From NCBI GenBank assembly GCA_004431415.1, contig QPMI01000494.1, forward strand, positions 558,001 to 622,000: DNA of 64,000 nucleotides. Reading direction: 5' to 3'. A model generated the notes under the pieces. The model did no database searches and was not told the origin of the DNA. It saw nothing but the letters and a program-made list of their open reading frames with translations. How positions within the stretch are numbered: the stretch's first letter is position 1; every line of letters starts with the position of its first letter. Positions 49,524 through 60,246 of this stretch are shown here, piece after piece. Source of the DNA: Cyanophora paradoxa. Lineage: Eukaryota; Glaucocystophyceae; Cyanophorales; Cyanophoraceae. A program made the position numbers and the translations under genes.

Positions 49524-52042
49524 ACACCCTCGAGCTCGGCCCTCTTCTCTGCCCTCGGCCTCCGCATTCGATCCGCCCCACCTGAGTTCCCTCCTCCCGC
49601 AGCGGGACGATCGACGAGCAAGCCCCGTTCTTCTCAGACGTATCCCCGCACCCGATCGCCCCCGCCAGGCTCGGGCCCGGCCGCTGCTGCGCCTCGGCCC
49701 TCTCGGTCCAGGCGAGCTTCGTTGCTGACAAGATGATGATTATAAAGCCCTTGAGCTCAAAGCTTACAGATCTGAAAGCTTAAAGCTTATAGATCTTAAA
49801 GCCCTTCAATCTTCGAAATCGATATCGCTGCAGCCGTCGCTGCTGACGAGAAGATGACGACGCCGCGCGTGCGTGCGCAGCCCAACAGCACGGCTATGCG
49901 GACGCTCTACGATCTCCACGGCGACTACCTCGGTCCGCGTTCATCTTCGCCTCTTTTCAACTCAGACCGAAACTAAACTAAGCGTCTCTTTTAGACGCCG
50001 CCCTGGCGACGAGCCAGCGGCTGTACCTCTCGGCCGCCAACGAGGACATCGGCGCGGGCCTCCGCTTCGCCGCGGCCGTCTTCGGCATCCAGCTCGCCGC
50101 CCTCCTGGGAGCCTACTTCCTCGTCTTCCGCCCCATGTGAGTGACTCGCTGTTCTCCGTCTTCATTGTTACTAGTACTTCACTAGTTTCGCGTTTCATCG
50201 CATTCACAGTAGCTACTTAAATAGACTCTAGACTTTATGCTTCGTATTTCATGATCACGTCTCGCGGCGCTCTTGGGCGCCTTTTTCCTCGCGATAGTCT
50301 TCCGCCCCATATACCGACTCGCCGTTTCTGCGTCTAGATCTTCATTTAACTTCTCCTTCTCCTTCTTCTTAACTCCGGGTTTCACTCTATCCCCCCTACG
50401 CCTGACGTTTACATCGATACCCTTCGCAGCATCCGGCAGCTGCGGGAGGAGTGCGGGCGCAGCGACGAGCTCCTCCACATGCTACCCAAAGAGGTCTTTT
50501 GGTTTCTGCGGTTCAGTGCATTGAAAGGGAAATGCTCGAGGTATACTCTAGACAAATATACAGCTAAATTCATTGTAGTGTACTCCGCTTGGTTCCTGCA
50601 TGGCCCCCTTTGATTCATGATAGTCTTGTATCAATCTTCGCTTCACCTCAACTTAGTTTACCCTCAGTTGTTTTGCCGTCACCTCCATCAGATGCTTCAT
50701 CGATGTTAGTTAGGAGCACTGGCCCCCTCCACCTTCCAGTTCCTCGTGTATTCCATGCCTTCCCTGTACCTTTGATTCCGTTCCCTTTGTCGTTAGCTCT
50801 GCCTCTTCCTCCTCCATCTCTCACTGTTAGCCCTCAGGCAGTTCCGCCTCTTTATCTTCAGCGACCGTCAGACCGTATAGTTTTTGGCAGCGAGTATTTT
50901 GTGTATGGTGACGTTCCTCGTGTGTACCCTTCTCTCTCTTCTACTTCGCTATATTTGCCTCTCCCGCCTGGTTCAGCCCCATCGTCTGCCTTCCCTGTCA
51001 CTACTGGCTTGCGTTTCGCCCCTCCTCTTATACTGCCGATTCCGAGTCTGCACCCGAGCTCTGCCCCTTTCCTCGTGTCGTCCCCAGTTCCTCAGATTAG
51101 TCTTCAGCCGTCCATTGTTTTACCAACTCTACAATCTCGATTCCGTTTAGACACTCCGCCAGCTTCGACTTTCCCCTCTAGTGGTGTCCTACGTTTCGCC
51201 TCTCCTACTGTTCTACCGCCTTTGCCTCCTGCGACTACGTCTTCTAGTTCTGCTGTTAGCTCTGTCTTGTCGTCTTCGTCTAGATCTTCGTCTTCGACTG
51301 TAGTTCCTCGTGCTCGTTCTCCTTATTTGCTGCGTCCCCGTGCTCCTCGTCGTTCTAGTGTGACTAGTACTTTTGCATCGACGCCCTTGAGCTCTTCTAC
51401 TCCTTCTCCTCGTGCTCGTTCTCCTTATCTTTTGCGTTCTTCTGATCGTGTCCCTTCTCGTGATCCCTCTTGATTCTGTATATATTTTGTGCTAGTTTAC
51501 TGTATCTTTGATTTGTGATTGCTTTGTTGTCTTTAATATCACTACCTACGGGGGGTTCGCCCCACCGTAGTCTCTCAAAAAAAAAAAACCTCCGCTTGCG
51601 CGGTTGCAGTTATTTGACCCCCAAGGCAGATGCTGCCGCTGATGAAGGATCTCCAGCTTAGCTTCTTTAGCTTCCTTAGCTTCCTTAGCTTCTTGTTCAG
51701 GATCTGACTTGATTATTGTTTCCAGATGCTGCCGCTGATGAAGGAGCTTCAGCGGTTCATCCGCACGGCGAACGCGCGCTCGAGCGACCACGGGCGCGGC
51801 CTGTCCCGCGAGGCCTGGGAGAGGTACTTGTTACATTACTTGTGTCTAGAGAGATGCAATAGTTCAATTTTTGCTTCACACACGTCATCTCCAATGAACT
51901 TCGATATAGCTGACGCCGCTTGTGCAGCATCCTGGACATTTTCGCGGTGGTCTGCAGCCTCGGGCGCAAAGGGCGCATGGTGCACGTGCACGCGACGATC
52001 TCGCCGGCCCCCAGCGCAAGCACCGCAGGGGGCGGGGTGTGA
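40057..52042 (+). CDS. TmcB/TmcC-like (tiny macrocysts family) polytopic membrane protein, more than 30 exons
   Basis: Start AAATGG at 40057 gives MARREDAAAHSTLVQLLRKL. The first half is hydrophobic: AIFWSAAVFIIFTYCLTGY (40.65 kb), YLAVSIALLLTFVVRF (41.26 kb), AVNFALLVLVCIFIQVTV (41.73 kb), SLALALIVPFFVSG (42.03 kb). Then comes the family's helical-repeat core: EAMYALPHSVYIRIHYALFI (43.6 kb), AFDMRYLVFEKQRLW (43.96 kb), HAEALRLIQRFWAGVARKQN (44.45 kb), SYEALLRKYRSSKMLLRTYA (44.85 kb) and VLNDPERSHQLYLRA (45.1 kb). Further membrane segments are at 45.73 kb, 47.25 kb and 50.07 kb (FAAAVFGIQLAALLGAYFLV). A family-like segment DLLYGSPCLRADGDC is at 49.12 kb. It ends TISPAPSASTAGGGV at 52040-52042. 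Spliced phases agree at the junctions checked, including a 15-nt exon at 40755-40769. Known members occur in Dictyostelium, ciliates and chytrids; their biochemical role is unclear. Confidence 0.85.
41650..41670 (+). repeat. Intronic poly(C) tract
   Basis: 21 C just after a donor (GTGCCC) in a TmcB-like gene intron. Confidence 0.8.
46850..46936 (+). repeat. Intronic TTCGATCCCGAA repeat array
   Basis: Five consecutive copies of (G)TTCGATCCCGAA with spacers of a few bases, all inside one GC-AG intron of the TmcB-like gene (46833-46939). Single or double copies occur in other introns at 44.68, 45.37, 57.30 and 61.38 kb. Confidence 0.75.
49486..49527 (+). repeat. Intronic poly(C) followed by (CA)n
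   Basis: About 24 C then about nine CA units within a TmcB-like gene intron, before an acceptor near 49.6 kb. Confidence 0.8.
50592..51588 (+). mobile_element. 5'-truncated non-LTR-type retroelement inserted in a TmcB-like gene intron
   Basis: A T-rich 1-kb block, unlike its surroundings, lies in a 1.2-kb intron. It is open from its left edge to a TGA near 51473; the reading is Ser/Pro/Leu-rich (SPYLLRPRAPRRSSVTS, repeated as ARSPYLLR), not a recognisable reverse transcriptase. A short AT-rich trailer leads to a UUCG-capped hairpin (51546-51570, arms CTACGG-GGGG / CCCC-A-CCGTAG) and 12 A (51577-51588). CTCCGCTTG flanks it at 50583-50591 and 51590-51598, a 9-bp target-site duplication. The 3' hairpin, A-tail and duplication are classic for LINE/SINE-type insertion, in the sense orientation of the host gene. 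Confidence 0.7.
51627..51745 (+). repeat. 23-bp duplication of an exon start with its acceptor
   Basis: CAG followed by ATGCTGCCGCTGATGAAGGA occurs at 51627-51649 and again at 51723-51745, where it is the true acceptor plus the first 20 bases of a coding exon. Between the copies are TTAGCTTCC tandem units. Using the upstream acceptor would give a short different tail ending in a stop. Confidence 0.8.
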
Positions 52043-52655
52043 GCCCAGCAGTCGCGGTCCTGTTGCTGAGTAGTTTCAGCTCTTTAATTATATGTATGGT
52101 TGACTTCGGTATCGGTGATCTTATAGTTTCAAGTTCATATATACTCCGCATCTCGCGATCGCGCCTCGCGGCTCGTCCGCGAAATGCAAGATGCTGTGAT
52201 CCAGATCCAGGGAGGGGCGAAATTCCCGGGCGCATATGCATTGATATCGTCTGGGAATATTAATTATAATGGGTGGGGATAGCCCCCTGCTGAAAGCTTA
52301 AACTGGTTTGGCCTCTTGCTTAGCTAATTATATAATTAGGCCTCATGATCGCAGCATCACCGGTACCCTTCATTTATAATTATATAAGCCTGTATACGTA
52401 GCGCTGTAGATATTGATATCGCGATCGGCCCCCGTGACCATGGCCAGCGCCTCCCGCCGCGGCAGGCAGCCCCGCCAGACGACCGGGCCTACACACGCGA
52501 GCTCGAGAGCGTGGTTGTTCTCAAGAAACAAAGAACTATACTAGTCCTGGCTATCTGAGAGCCACCTTGGCACTGAAAGCGATGATCATGATTAGCATGA
52601 TCATCGCTTCGAACTCGAAGAGAGCGAACCCTGTCGGGGTATACGTAGCAGCAAG
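52043..52655. other. Convergent intergenic spacer
   Basis: Separates the 3' ends of the TmcB-like and F-box genes. A/T-rich with palindromic words (ATGATCATGATTAGCATGATCATC near 52.59 kb). No exon seen. Confidence 0.5.
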
Positions 52656-53079
52656 CTACTCATCGAAGGAGACCTGCGTGTGGAGGAGGCTCAGTCGAAG
52701 CGCCTCGCGCGCCGCGTCGTCCAGGGCCGGGCGGCCGCCGCGTCCTTGGCGAGCTCGAGGCGCCGGAGGCGCTGGAGGGACGTGACGGAGAGGAAGCCCG
52801 CCGCCGAGTCGAGGGGGAGCCGGGCCTCCACCGTGAGCGTCTCGAGGGAGGGAACGTCCGAGGCCAGTCGCTGCGGCGGAGGGGCGCGATCATGATCACG
52901 ATCATGAGATCTAGACCTAGCCGCACATAACAAGAACAGCTAGACCTGTCTAGATCTAGAGCTACTGTCGTATGTGTGCCAAAAGCTTCGTTCATGAGAA
53001 TCCATCTTAAGCGACATCGAAGTTGCGGGGGGCAACCTCTGTGTGTCACAAGTTTATGAGATTCCCTCGAACTCTAAGT

Positions 53080-53110
<31 letters not shown>

Positions 53111-55091
53111 CGGGGGGGAGAAGACGAAGGCCGACCGAGAAGAAGGCGCCGGGGACAACGCCGTCGACCTCCGCCCTGGCCGAGTGGAACAGGTGGAGGG
53201 ACTTGAGTCCCGTCCAGCCGTGCATGGGCTGCTCAGCAAAGGCCAGGAAAGTGCCAGAAGGAAGGCAGAGCTCGAGGTGCTGCGCACCAATGCGGCTGTG
53301 GTCAGCTTATAAGCAGGCGACATATAATTAGGAAGATCGACCTCGCTTTTTAACTGAATTCGAATTGCAAATTAAAAGACCGCGCTTATAAGTTACCTCG
53401 AGCGTTGGCAGCTTCGAAGCGGTCGCAGCGAGCCGTCGTGAGGTTGATTCGTTGTATTCGGGGAGCCCAATGAAGGCTCTGCGCAGCCCGGGGAGGCGCA
53501 GGAGTGGAGTCGTGTCCGCCACGTTCTGTATGATAAGAAGTACGTATTCCAGCTGTCGCATGCCTTCGAGGAAGCCGATATGTTCGGCGATCACTTCCAC
53601 ACAGCATGCTGCCCCCGTGAGTTTAAGAAAGGCCCGCTAAGCCGTTGCAGCGAGAGCTCGAGTCCTCACCTTTCAGAGACGCGAGGCTCGAGAGTGGCTC
53701 CAAGTCAGCCTCCGATGCGGTCGGGTTAATGGATGTGCCAGTCGCATCAAAACATTCTGCGCGGCGCGCGCGGCGCCACTCATTACATAAAAAAACCGAT
53801 GATGACGATGACGATGACTGCAAGCAAATGAAAACCATCACCGAGCTTCAGTTGCTCCAAGCGCTGGAAGGCAGCGACCGACGAGCAGACGGGAGCGAGT
53901 GTGGCCTCTTCAACAAAGACTCCGCATGCTAGCCGCGTCAGTGTAGGGGCCAGCGGCGCGAGAGCCCGCAGGGTCTCAAGCGTGATGGGCATTCTGTCAG
54001 AAAACAAAACAGGGGTGAGTGGCGAAAGCAAAGCAGGGGCGAGATCGCGAGCGGGAGCATGTACAACGCACTCCTCCAATGTCAATGCCTGCAGTGGGAG
54101 CGATGCCAGCGCTTGGACGGAGCCCTGGACGATAGGCCCAGCGACAATCTGACTATTTTGCTGCATCGATCGAGACTCGCCCGACTCCGAAGTAATGGAC
54201 AGCTGAAAAAACGCAGTAGGTAAGAAAACCCTTACATCACTTAGAGAGCTCGATAGCTTAGAAAGAGAGCTCGCGATCGCAATCGAGGAGGTTCGCACGC
54301 GATCGCACCTCTTGGAGATGAGAAAAGTGCCGAATTCCGGGGAGTATGCCCGGAAGCACAGATTCTTCAAGGATGAATCCCAGAGCTGTAAGCTGCATGC
54401 CAAATGATTTACAGAGCTTCATCACAGAATCGCTGCTGAGCTCGCCGACGCCGCTGCTCATGTAAAGAGAGCGCAAAGCTTCTCCGTGCTTCGATTTCTG
54501 ATGGTCGACAAGTGTGCTGATAACGTCATCGCTGGCCGATCCAATTAAAACGCTCTGCCAAAGACTGGGCTGCTGGGCGAGGCTGCGGAAGCGGCGGGAG
54601 ACGTGGCTGAGCTGCGCCAACTCGCTGAGGTTCTGAAACGTGCACGTGACACGAGGGGAGTGGGATTTCATCGGAATCGACGCATACTCCTGGAAGAATT
54701 CGAAGCACGCCGACGCTTCCGCGATGATGCGGGTGACGAGGTCATCGGGGAGAGCGTCGAACGGGCTGCCGCCGGCCGCGAGCACTGCTGCCACGCCCGC
54801 CGACGTCGACGGGGCAAAAGTTCGTGCGGCTGCGCAGAGGAAAATCAGGCGGCGGCGGCAGCGGCCGGCGCACGTGTGGCCAAATGCGCAAAGGCGCACC
54901 CTGGTCATGGCCAGCTGAAGCCATGCCTGACGAAGACGCGCCTGCGGGCTCATGATCATCAGGGAGAGAATGACAGGAGCATATGTGAGCAGCTGCTCAC
55001 CGGCCGTGTCAGGCACCTGCACCGGCGCAGGCGCGGGCGCGGGTTCTCCCGTGGCTACCCTCGCCCGCTTCGCCGCGCGCTCGCGAGCCAT
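52656..55091 (-). CDS. F-box protein with leucine-rich repeats
   Basis: Starts MARERAAKRARVATGEP, a basic nuclear-localisation-like N terminus. After an intron the F-box reads SPFDALPDDLVTRIIAEA (about 54.78 kb), and after another LAQLSHVSRRFRSLAQQP and SLWQSVLIGS complete it. LRR-type exons follow: LTALGFILEESVLPGI, LQALTLEECVVHA and ITLETLRALAPLAPTLTRLA (53.98 kb), LEQLKLGDG, LRLPGLRRAFIGLPEY (53.47 kb), GWTGLKSLHLFHSARAE (53.2 kb) and VPSLETLTVEARLPL with LQRLRRLELAKDA (52.8 kb). F-box/LRR proteins are substrate adaptors of SCF ubiquitin ligases. The end is uncertain: one frame stops at 52691; another, needing a small splice or frame change near 52.73 kb, gives LDDAAREALRLSLLHTQ and stops at 52656. 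Divergent from the CABLES-like gene. Confidence 0.75.
53081..53110. repeat. 30-base G homopolymer (poly-C on the F-box gene's sense strand)
   Basis: Uninterrupted run of 30 G on the plus strand in an F-box gene intron, followed by C and seven more G. It is expected to be length-unstable and prone to sequencing error. Confidence 0.85.
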
Positions 55092-55637
55092 CTGCGACTC
55101 GGCTGCGTAGATCTAGACCTGCGACTCGTATCGATATCATGATCGATATCAATTGCAACCGCGCGCGTGCGTGCGGGACGGGACGTCGACGAGGCGTGAC
55201 GTCGCATCGAATCAACCGCGTGCGTGCATCAACCATATGGTCTAGTGCACGTGGCGCGGCACTGGCGCCGCGCGCCCGGCCCCAAAATTTTGAACGCGCA
55301 CCTGCGCCGGAGCGATCGCCGCGCTCGCTCGGTATGCAAACGGACTGCCAACAACGTGCACGTCGTCTCTCCGCCGCAGCCTTCGCGCCGCGGCCGCTGG
55401 ATTGCGTCCCGGCGAGCTCGCGAGCCGCCTGCTCCCGCGCTCGCTTGCCGAAGGTCGGAACCGCTTCCAAATCTCCTTAAACGTCGCCGGAACGCTAGCC
55501 GCCGATGCGGATGGGCCGCAGGAAGAGCAGCAGCCTGCCAGTCCAACCTTTGGGGGTACCGCGCACTCTCGCGCCTGCTCCTCGATGAAGCCCCCCGACG
55601 CGTGAGACGGCTTCCTACGCGCTTGGCGGAATCGGGG
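55092..55637. promoter_or_regulatory. Shared divergent upstream region of F-box and CABLES-like genes
   Basis: About 550 bases between the two proposed starts. GATC/ATCGATATCATGATCGATAT palindromes lie at 55128-55150. The right half stays open in the frame of the CABLES-like gene, so an upstream coding exon cannot be excluded. Promoter role is inferred from position only. Confidence 0.35.
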
Positions 55638-58349
55638 ATGCTTGCGGAGCCGCTGCAGGCCCGGGCGGTCTCGTTCCTGTCCTCGATCCGGCTCGGCACG
55701 ACCCCGCCCTCGTCGCCCGACGAGTCCAAGCAGCTCGCCAATGTCATCGCGCCCACCGGCATCGCAACAAGCGGGTAAACGATGCCGCAGCGGTCCGCCC
55801 GGGCTGCGCTCGGCGCTCACTGCCCGCGCAGCTCCGGGGCACACGGCGCCGCCCCGTCGCGTACGGCGTCGCTCGCGGAGGCGGAGGGGATCGACTTTCT
55901 GACGCGGCGGCGCCTGGAGGTCGCGCGGGCCTTCCTCTCCTCCATCCAGCTCACGCACAGCGCGCCCGCCGAGGGCCAGCCCGGCGGGGCCGCGGTGCGC
56001 CCGCCGGCGCCCTCCGAACGCTTCTCCGCTGCGGCCGACCGCTGTCCGCTCAGGGCGAGGACCTGCGCTCCACGCCCGTCCCCGGCCCCGAAGGCGAGCC
56101 GCCGCCCTCCCGAGCGCCCGACGCCGCCTCGCCGCTGTGCGCTGACGGCGCCGGCAGATGCGGAGGGCGGCGAGGCGGGGCCGGGGCAGCCGCTCAGCCC
56201 CGAGATGGAGGTGCCGGCGCCTGCGCGCGGCGCCCCGCCCCGCCCTCGGCCGACCCGCCGCCCGCGCAGCCGCTCTTCCAGTCGACCGCCGAGAAGATCG
56301 GCCCCTGGATCAGGCGAGCGCGCCGCGGCGCCGCGCCTCTGCGCCCTCCCGCCGGCCCGCCTGACGCGCCGCGCGGCCGCAGGAAGCGCGAGCCTCTCAT
56401 GTGGGCGCTCCTCCGCCAGGGCTGCCGCATCTTCGTGTCCCCCTCCAAGGCGCGCCCGTACCCCCCTCCGCGGTCGGGCGACCTTCTCACGCCGCGCGGC
56501 GCGCAGGGGTCCCTCCCGGTGCTGGGGTACAGCGTCCTGCGGTACGACCCCGAGGAGGAGGAGAAGCGGCTGCGGCGGCAGGCGAGCCCGTACCCCCCCG
56601 CGCTTGGTCAGCTCTGCGCTGTACCCCGCTGACGCCCGTCCCGCAGAGCGCGACGCTGTACGTGTCCCAGAACACGCAGCTCATCGGAAAGCGCGCCGCC
56701 GTACCCGTCCTCCCGCCCGGTCGCCCCGCGGTACCCCTGAGGCCGGGGGCGGGGCCAGGGAGGGGGACATGGAGTCGTCGCTGTCGGGCGCGAGCCTCGC
56801 GAAGCGCAAGTCGAACAAGGCGAGCGCCCCCCCTCCCCCCCCGCCGCCGCCGCCGGGATTCGAACCGGGGCCGCGCAGGGCGTCTCGTTCGGGTTCCTTC
56901 TAAAGTCGAGCTGGACCCCGTGCGCCCCCCCGCCGCCCCTCCGCCCCCCCGCCCCGCCGCAGCCGCCGAGTCGGGCGGGGCGCAGGAGGCGGCGGCTGCG
57001 GCGGGGGCCGGAGGCGGAGGCGGAGGGGGAGGACGAGGCGGAGGAGGACGGGGCCGGCGAGGGCGAGGGCGAGGGCGAGGGCGAGGGCTACGGCGACGCC
57101 GACGCGGACGCGGACGGTACCCCCGCCCCGCCCGCTCCCCGCCACATCTCCTCCCCCGAGCCCTTCCCTGTACCCCGCAGAGAAGGGGGAGGTGGAGGAG
57201 GCGGGGGAGGAGGGGGCGGGGGCGGCGGGGGAGGAGTACGACGCCCTCTTCCTCGACGACCCCGAGATCCGCTCCGGCGCGGCCCGCTTTCCGCCTCGAA
57301 TTCGATCCCGAATTTGATCCGAGGCGCCCCCGCCCCGCCCGCAGGCAAGCACCGGACGGTGATGAACCTCCCCGGGTTCATGGTGCGCGAGCGAGTACCC
57401 CCCGCCAGCTTGCAGTCCTGGACCTCGTACCCCGGGCTCATACCGTACCCCTCCCTGCAGGAGAGCATCATACCCTACGTGCGACCGAAGGACCTTCGTG
57501 GCGAGCTCAACCGCCAGGTCCGGGATCGCCGTACCCCCTCTGAGGGCCCTGTACCCCTTCTGACTTCTTCCCCCAGTTCGCCTCGAAGCACTCGTGGCTG
57601 CCCCCCGCCATGACCCTGTCGAAGGCGTGCCGTACCCCTCCCCGACCCCGTACCCCCTGCCCTCGAGCCCCCGTACCCCCCGCAGATCCGCAACCTGAAG
57701 CTCGACCTCGTCCGAATTCTCATCGACTGCGTGCGCCCGTACCCCGCGCCCCGGCCCCGTCGCCTCGTACCTCCCCACGAAACCCGTACCCCCCGCCCGC
57801 AGGACATGGACGTCACGACGCTCGCGCTCGCCATCGTCTACTTCGAGAAGCTCGTCCTGAAGGTGACGGGGGGTACAGGTACACTCCGCGTCCCGCCTGA
57901 TCCCCCGCCCTGTACCCCCCAGAACCTCGTCTCGAAGCCGAACCGGCGGCTGCTGGCGGACATCTGCTTCCTCCTCGCGATGAAGTTCAGCGAGCCCAAG
58001 TACCCCGCCTGCGCCCCCGCCTTCTTCGAGGTCCCCGTACCCCCCCTCCCGCCCCCGCCCCCGCAGCCCCTCACGCCGCGTACCCCCCTCCTCCCCTCCG
58101 CGCAGGCGGTGAGCGACGTGCACGGGATCCCGAAGAAGGACCTCCTCCGCTCCGAGTGGGCCGTCTTCGTCGACCTCAACTTCAGGCGGGCCCCTCCCCC
58201 TCGTCCACCGTACTCCGGGCGCCGCTGAGCGGGGCGCGCGCAGCCTGCACGCGCCGGTGCGGCACGTGATGCCGCACTTCCACCGCCTCTCCGCCCTCGC
58301 CGCCATCGACACCCGCCCCTACCACGACCCCGCCCCGCCTACCCCTTGA
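55638..58349 (+). CDS. CABLES1/2-like protein with C-terminal cyclin-box domain
   Basis: Start at 55638 gives MLAEPLQARAVSFLSSIRLG, like the CABLES motif with SFLSNISL; a second copy (ARAFLSSIQLTHS) is at 55.93 kb. Middle exons include FVSPSKARPYPPP (56.44 kb), SATLYVSQNTQLIGKRAA (56.65 kb) and an acidic stretch leading to YDALFLDDPEIRSG (57.24 kb). The cyclin-like C terminus follows: KHRTVMNLPGF, IIPYVRPKDLRGELNRQ, SWLPPAMTLSK, IRNLKLDLVRILIDC, TTLALAIVYFEKLVLK, NRRLLADICFLLAMKFSEPK, LLRSEWAVFVDLNF, and HAPVRHVMPHFHRL before TGA at 58347. This order and spacing match animal CABLES, where the protein links CDKs to tyrosine kinases; that role is only presumed here. Introns are 50-70 nt, C-rich, with GTACCCC motifs. 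Tail-to-tail with the RING gene. Confidence 0.85.
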
Positions 58350-58674
58350 CCGGGGCCCGCGCCTGCGCCGCTCTCTCCGGTCCCGCGCCCCGCGCCTCCA
58401 CACCTTCCCCTCCTTCCCTCCCCTGCCACACCCGCTCCTCCCCCTCGGCCCCCGAGAACCCAGCGGCCCTGCAGCTTCCGGCCCTGCCCCTGCCCCCCTC
58501 TTGTGCCCCACTCCGCCCTTGCGAACGGGGCGCCGCCGCTATTGCTAGCGCTAGCGCTCGCCTCCCCACTCCGGTGACCCTGCCTGCGATCCACTGATAG
58601 AGACGCATATATATATGCAGTTTGAAAATTTTGGTTCCGGATCCAACTGAACAAGCCGATCATCTAGTCTAGAT
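58350..58674. other. Convergent intergenic spacer
   Basis: 325 bases between the stops of the CABLES-like and RING genes; the first part is C-rich, the last 100 A/T-rich with AGATCTAGATC palindromes. Nothing coding seen. Confidence 0.5.
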
Positions 58675-60246
58675 CTAGATGTACAAACGAAGGTGCCCCG
58701 TGATCATGACGACAGTCCTGCACGACGGGCACGGCCGCCGCACGAACTCGGCGCTGCAGCCTTCGCAGAGGCAGTGGCCGCACCTGCGCATGCCTGCCGC
58801 GTGCGGTGTAAGCGAGAAAGAGTGCCCAGAGTTTCGAGATTGATGGAGCATGAACTCACGGCTGCAGGGCGTGGTGGTGCGGAGGCTGCTCTAAACAGAC
58901 CGGACACTCGAGGGCACGTCCACGGCGGCTACAGCTAGCGCTGCCGCCGCCGCAGCAGCAGCGGCGATCGCCTCCTGCTGCCTCACAGCGACGCGGGCGA
59001 TGGCGCCCGAGAGTTGTTGCAGGAGGGCCCCCAGCTCCGCCGAGCCCAGGCCCGCCAGGCTCGCCTCGTCGCAGCGAAGCGCGCCGCCCGCCCGCTCCTC
59101 CGCCGCCCGCAGCCGCCCGTGCTGTGCCCCGCCCCGGCCCGCGCCCCCCGTCAGCCGCCGCGGGATCGTGGTCGGAGCGAGGGCGCCGGGGCGGGACCGC
59201 GGCGGCGAGCTCCTCGGCCTGCCTCCGCGCCAGCTCCTCGTACTCGCGGCGGAGCTGCTCCAGCTGCGACCGTCGGACGCCGGCGCCCGCCGCCCCGTCA
59301 CGATCTAGAACAGGCAAGAAGGCATGAAACAGAAACCTGCTCCTCATGCCTCCGCTGCATCTCAACAAGCTCGGACTCCCGCTGCTGCCTACGGTGCTTC
59401 TCCTCCTCCCGCATTTCTTCCGCAAGCGAAAGCTGAACCGCCTGCTCGACAGCAATCATTGGCATTGCACGTGCAGTGGAAGCTGCAGTGCTCTAGATCT
59501 CAAGCCGGTCTCGAACCTGCTGCAGTCGCGCACGCCACAGCTTTCTGATCACCTCCTCTTCCTGCCGCCGACGGTGCCCATCTTCTTGCAGCTGTTTCTC
59601 GGCTTGCGCCAACTGCTGACGACATTCCTCCGCACGACGCAGATCTTCCGCTCGCCGAGATGCCTGCCCGACCGCATGAATTGTACACGGGACGAACGCA
59701 AATGCTTGGGAGATCTAGAGGTGCCGGCACCTGCTCATCACGCTCCTGGCGGAGCTGCGCGATCTCCTGTCGCAGGTGCTCTAGATCTTCTTCTCGCTGC
59801 CGCTCTTCTACCCGCGCCGGCGCCACCAGTGGCGGGTCCTCCTCCTCGGTGCGCCGCAGCTCGTCCCCGCGCCGCCTCTCTTTCTCCTCGGCGAGGCGCT
59901 GGCGCAGGGTGTCGAGAAGGCTAGCGCTGCTGGTATACGTACTGCTGGCGGAATCGATATCTGCAGCTGGCTTAAATGATGGTCCCGGTCCCGGCGCCGG
60001 GACGTCCTGCTCCTGCTGCTGCGTCTGCTGCTCTGTGTCGCTATTGATGGCTGGGGCGGCGGAGACGTCTGCGGGCGGCGGCCCGGGCGCCAGAGGCATC
60101 GGATCCACCAGCGCCGGGCCGGGGATCCGGATCCGCGGCCGAGGCTCCGAGGCTCGTGCTGCAGCTGCGGGGCGCGAGTAAGCAACGTTTCGCACGTACG
60201 CCACTCCAATGATTCGACGATCGCTGCACCTGAAGCGCGTATCCAC
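58675..60246 (-). CDS. Coiled-coil RING-finger protein, probable E3 ubiquitin ligase
   Basis: The C-terminal RING spans two exons: CPVCLEQPPHHHALQP joined across a GTGAGT...GCGCAG intron (donor near 58.86 kb) to CGHCLCEGC and RRPCPSCRTVV, giving a C3HC4 pattern C-x2-C-x11-C-x-H-x2-C-x2-C-x9-C-x2-C. It ends ITGHLRLYI with TAG at 58675-58677. Upstream are Glu/Arg/Gln-rich coiled coils (RQREEDLEHLRQEIAQLRQE near 59.77 kb, REEEKHRRQQRESELVEMQR near 59.4 kb, QLEQLRREYEELARRQAEE near 59.25 kb) and a Pro/Ala-rich segment (PMPLAPGPPPADVSAAP). The 5' end is uncertain: 60246 is an exon edge rather than an ATG, and a Gln-rich exon may lie near 60.3 kb. C-terminal RING after a long coiled coil is a common E3 layout. 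Confidence 0.75.

Noticed and set aside
56900-58312. 470-codon open frame on the minus strand
   Set aside because: It is the antisense of the CABLES-like exons, which match a known family on the plus strand; long antisense frames are expected at this GC content.
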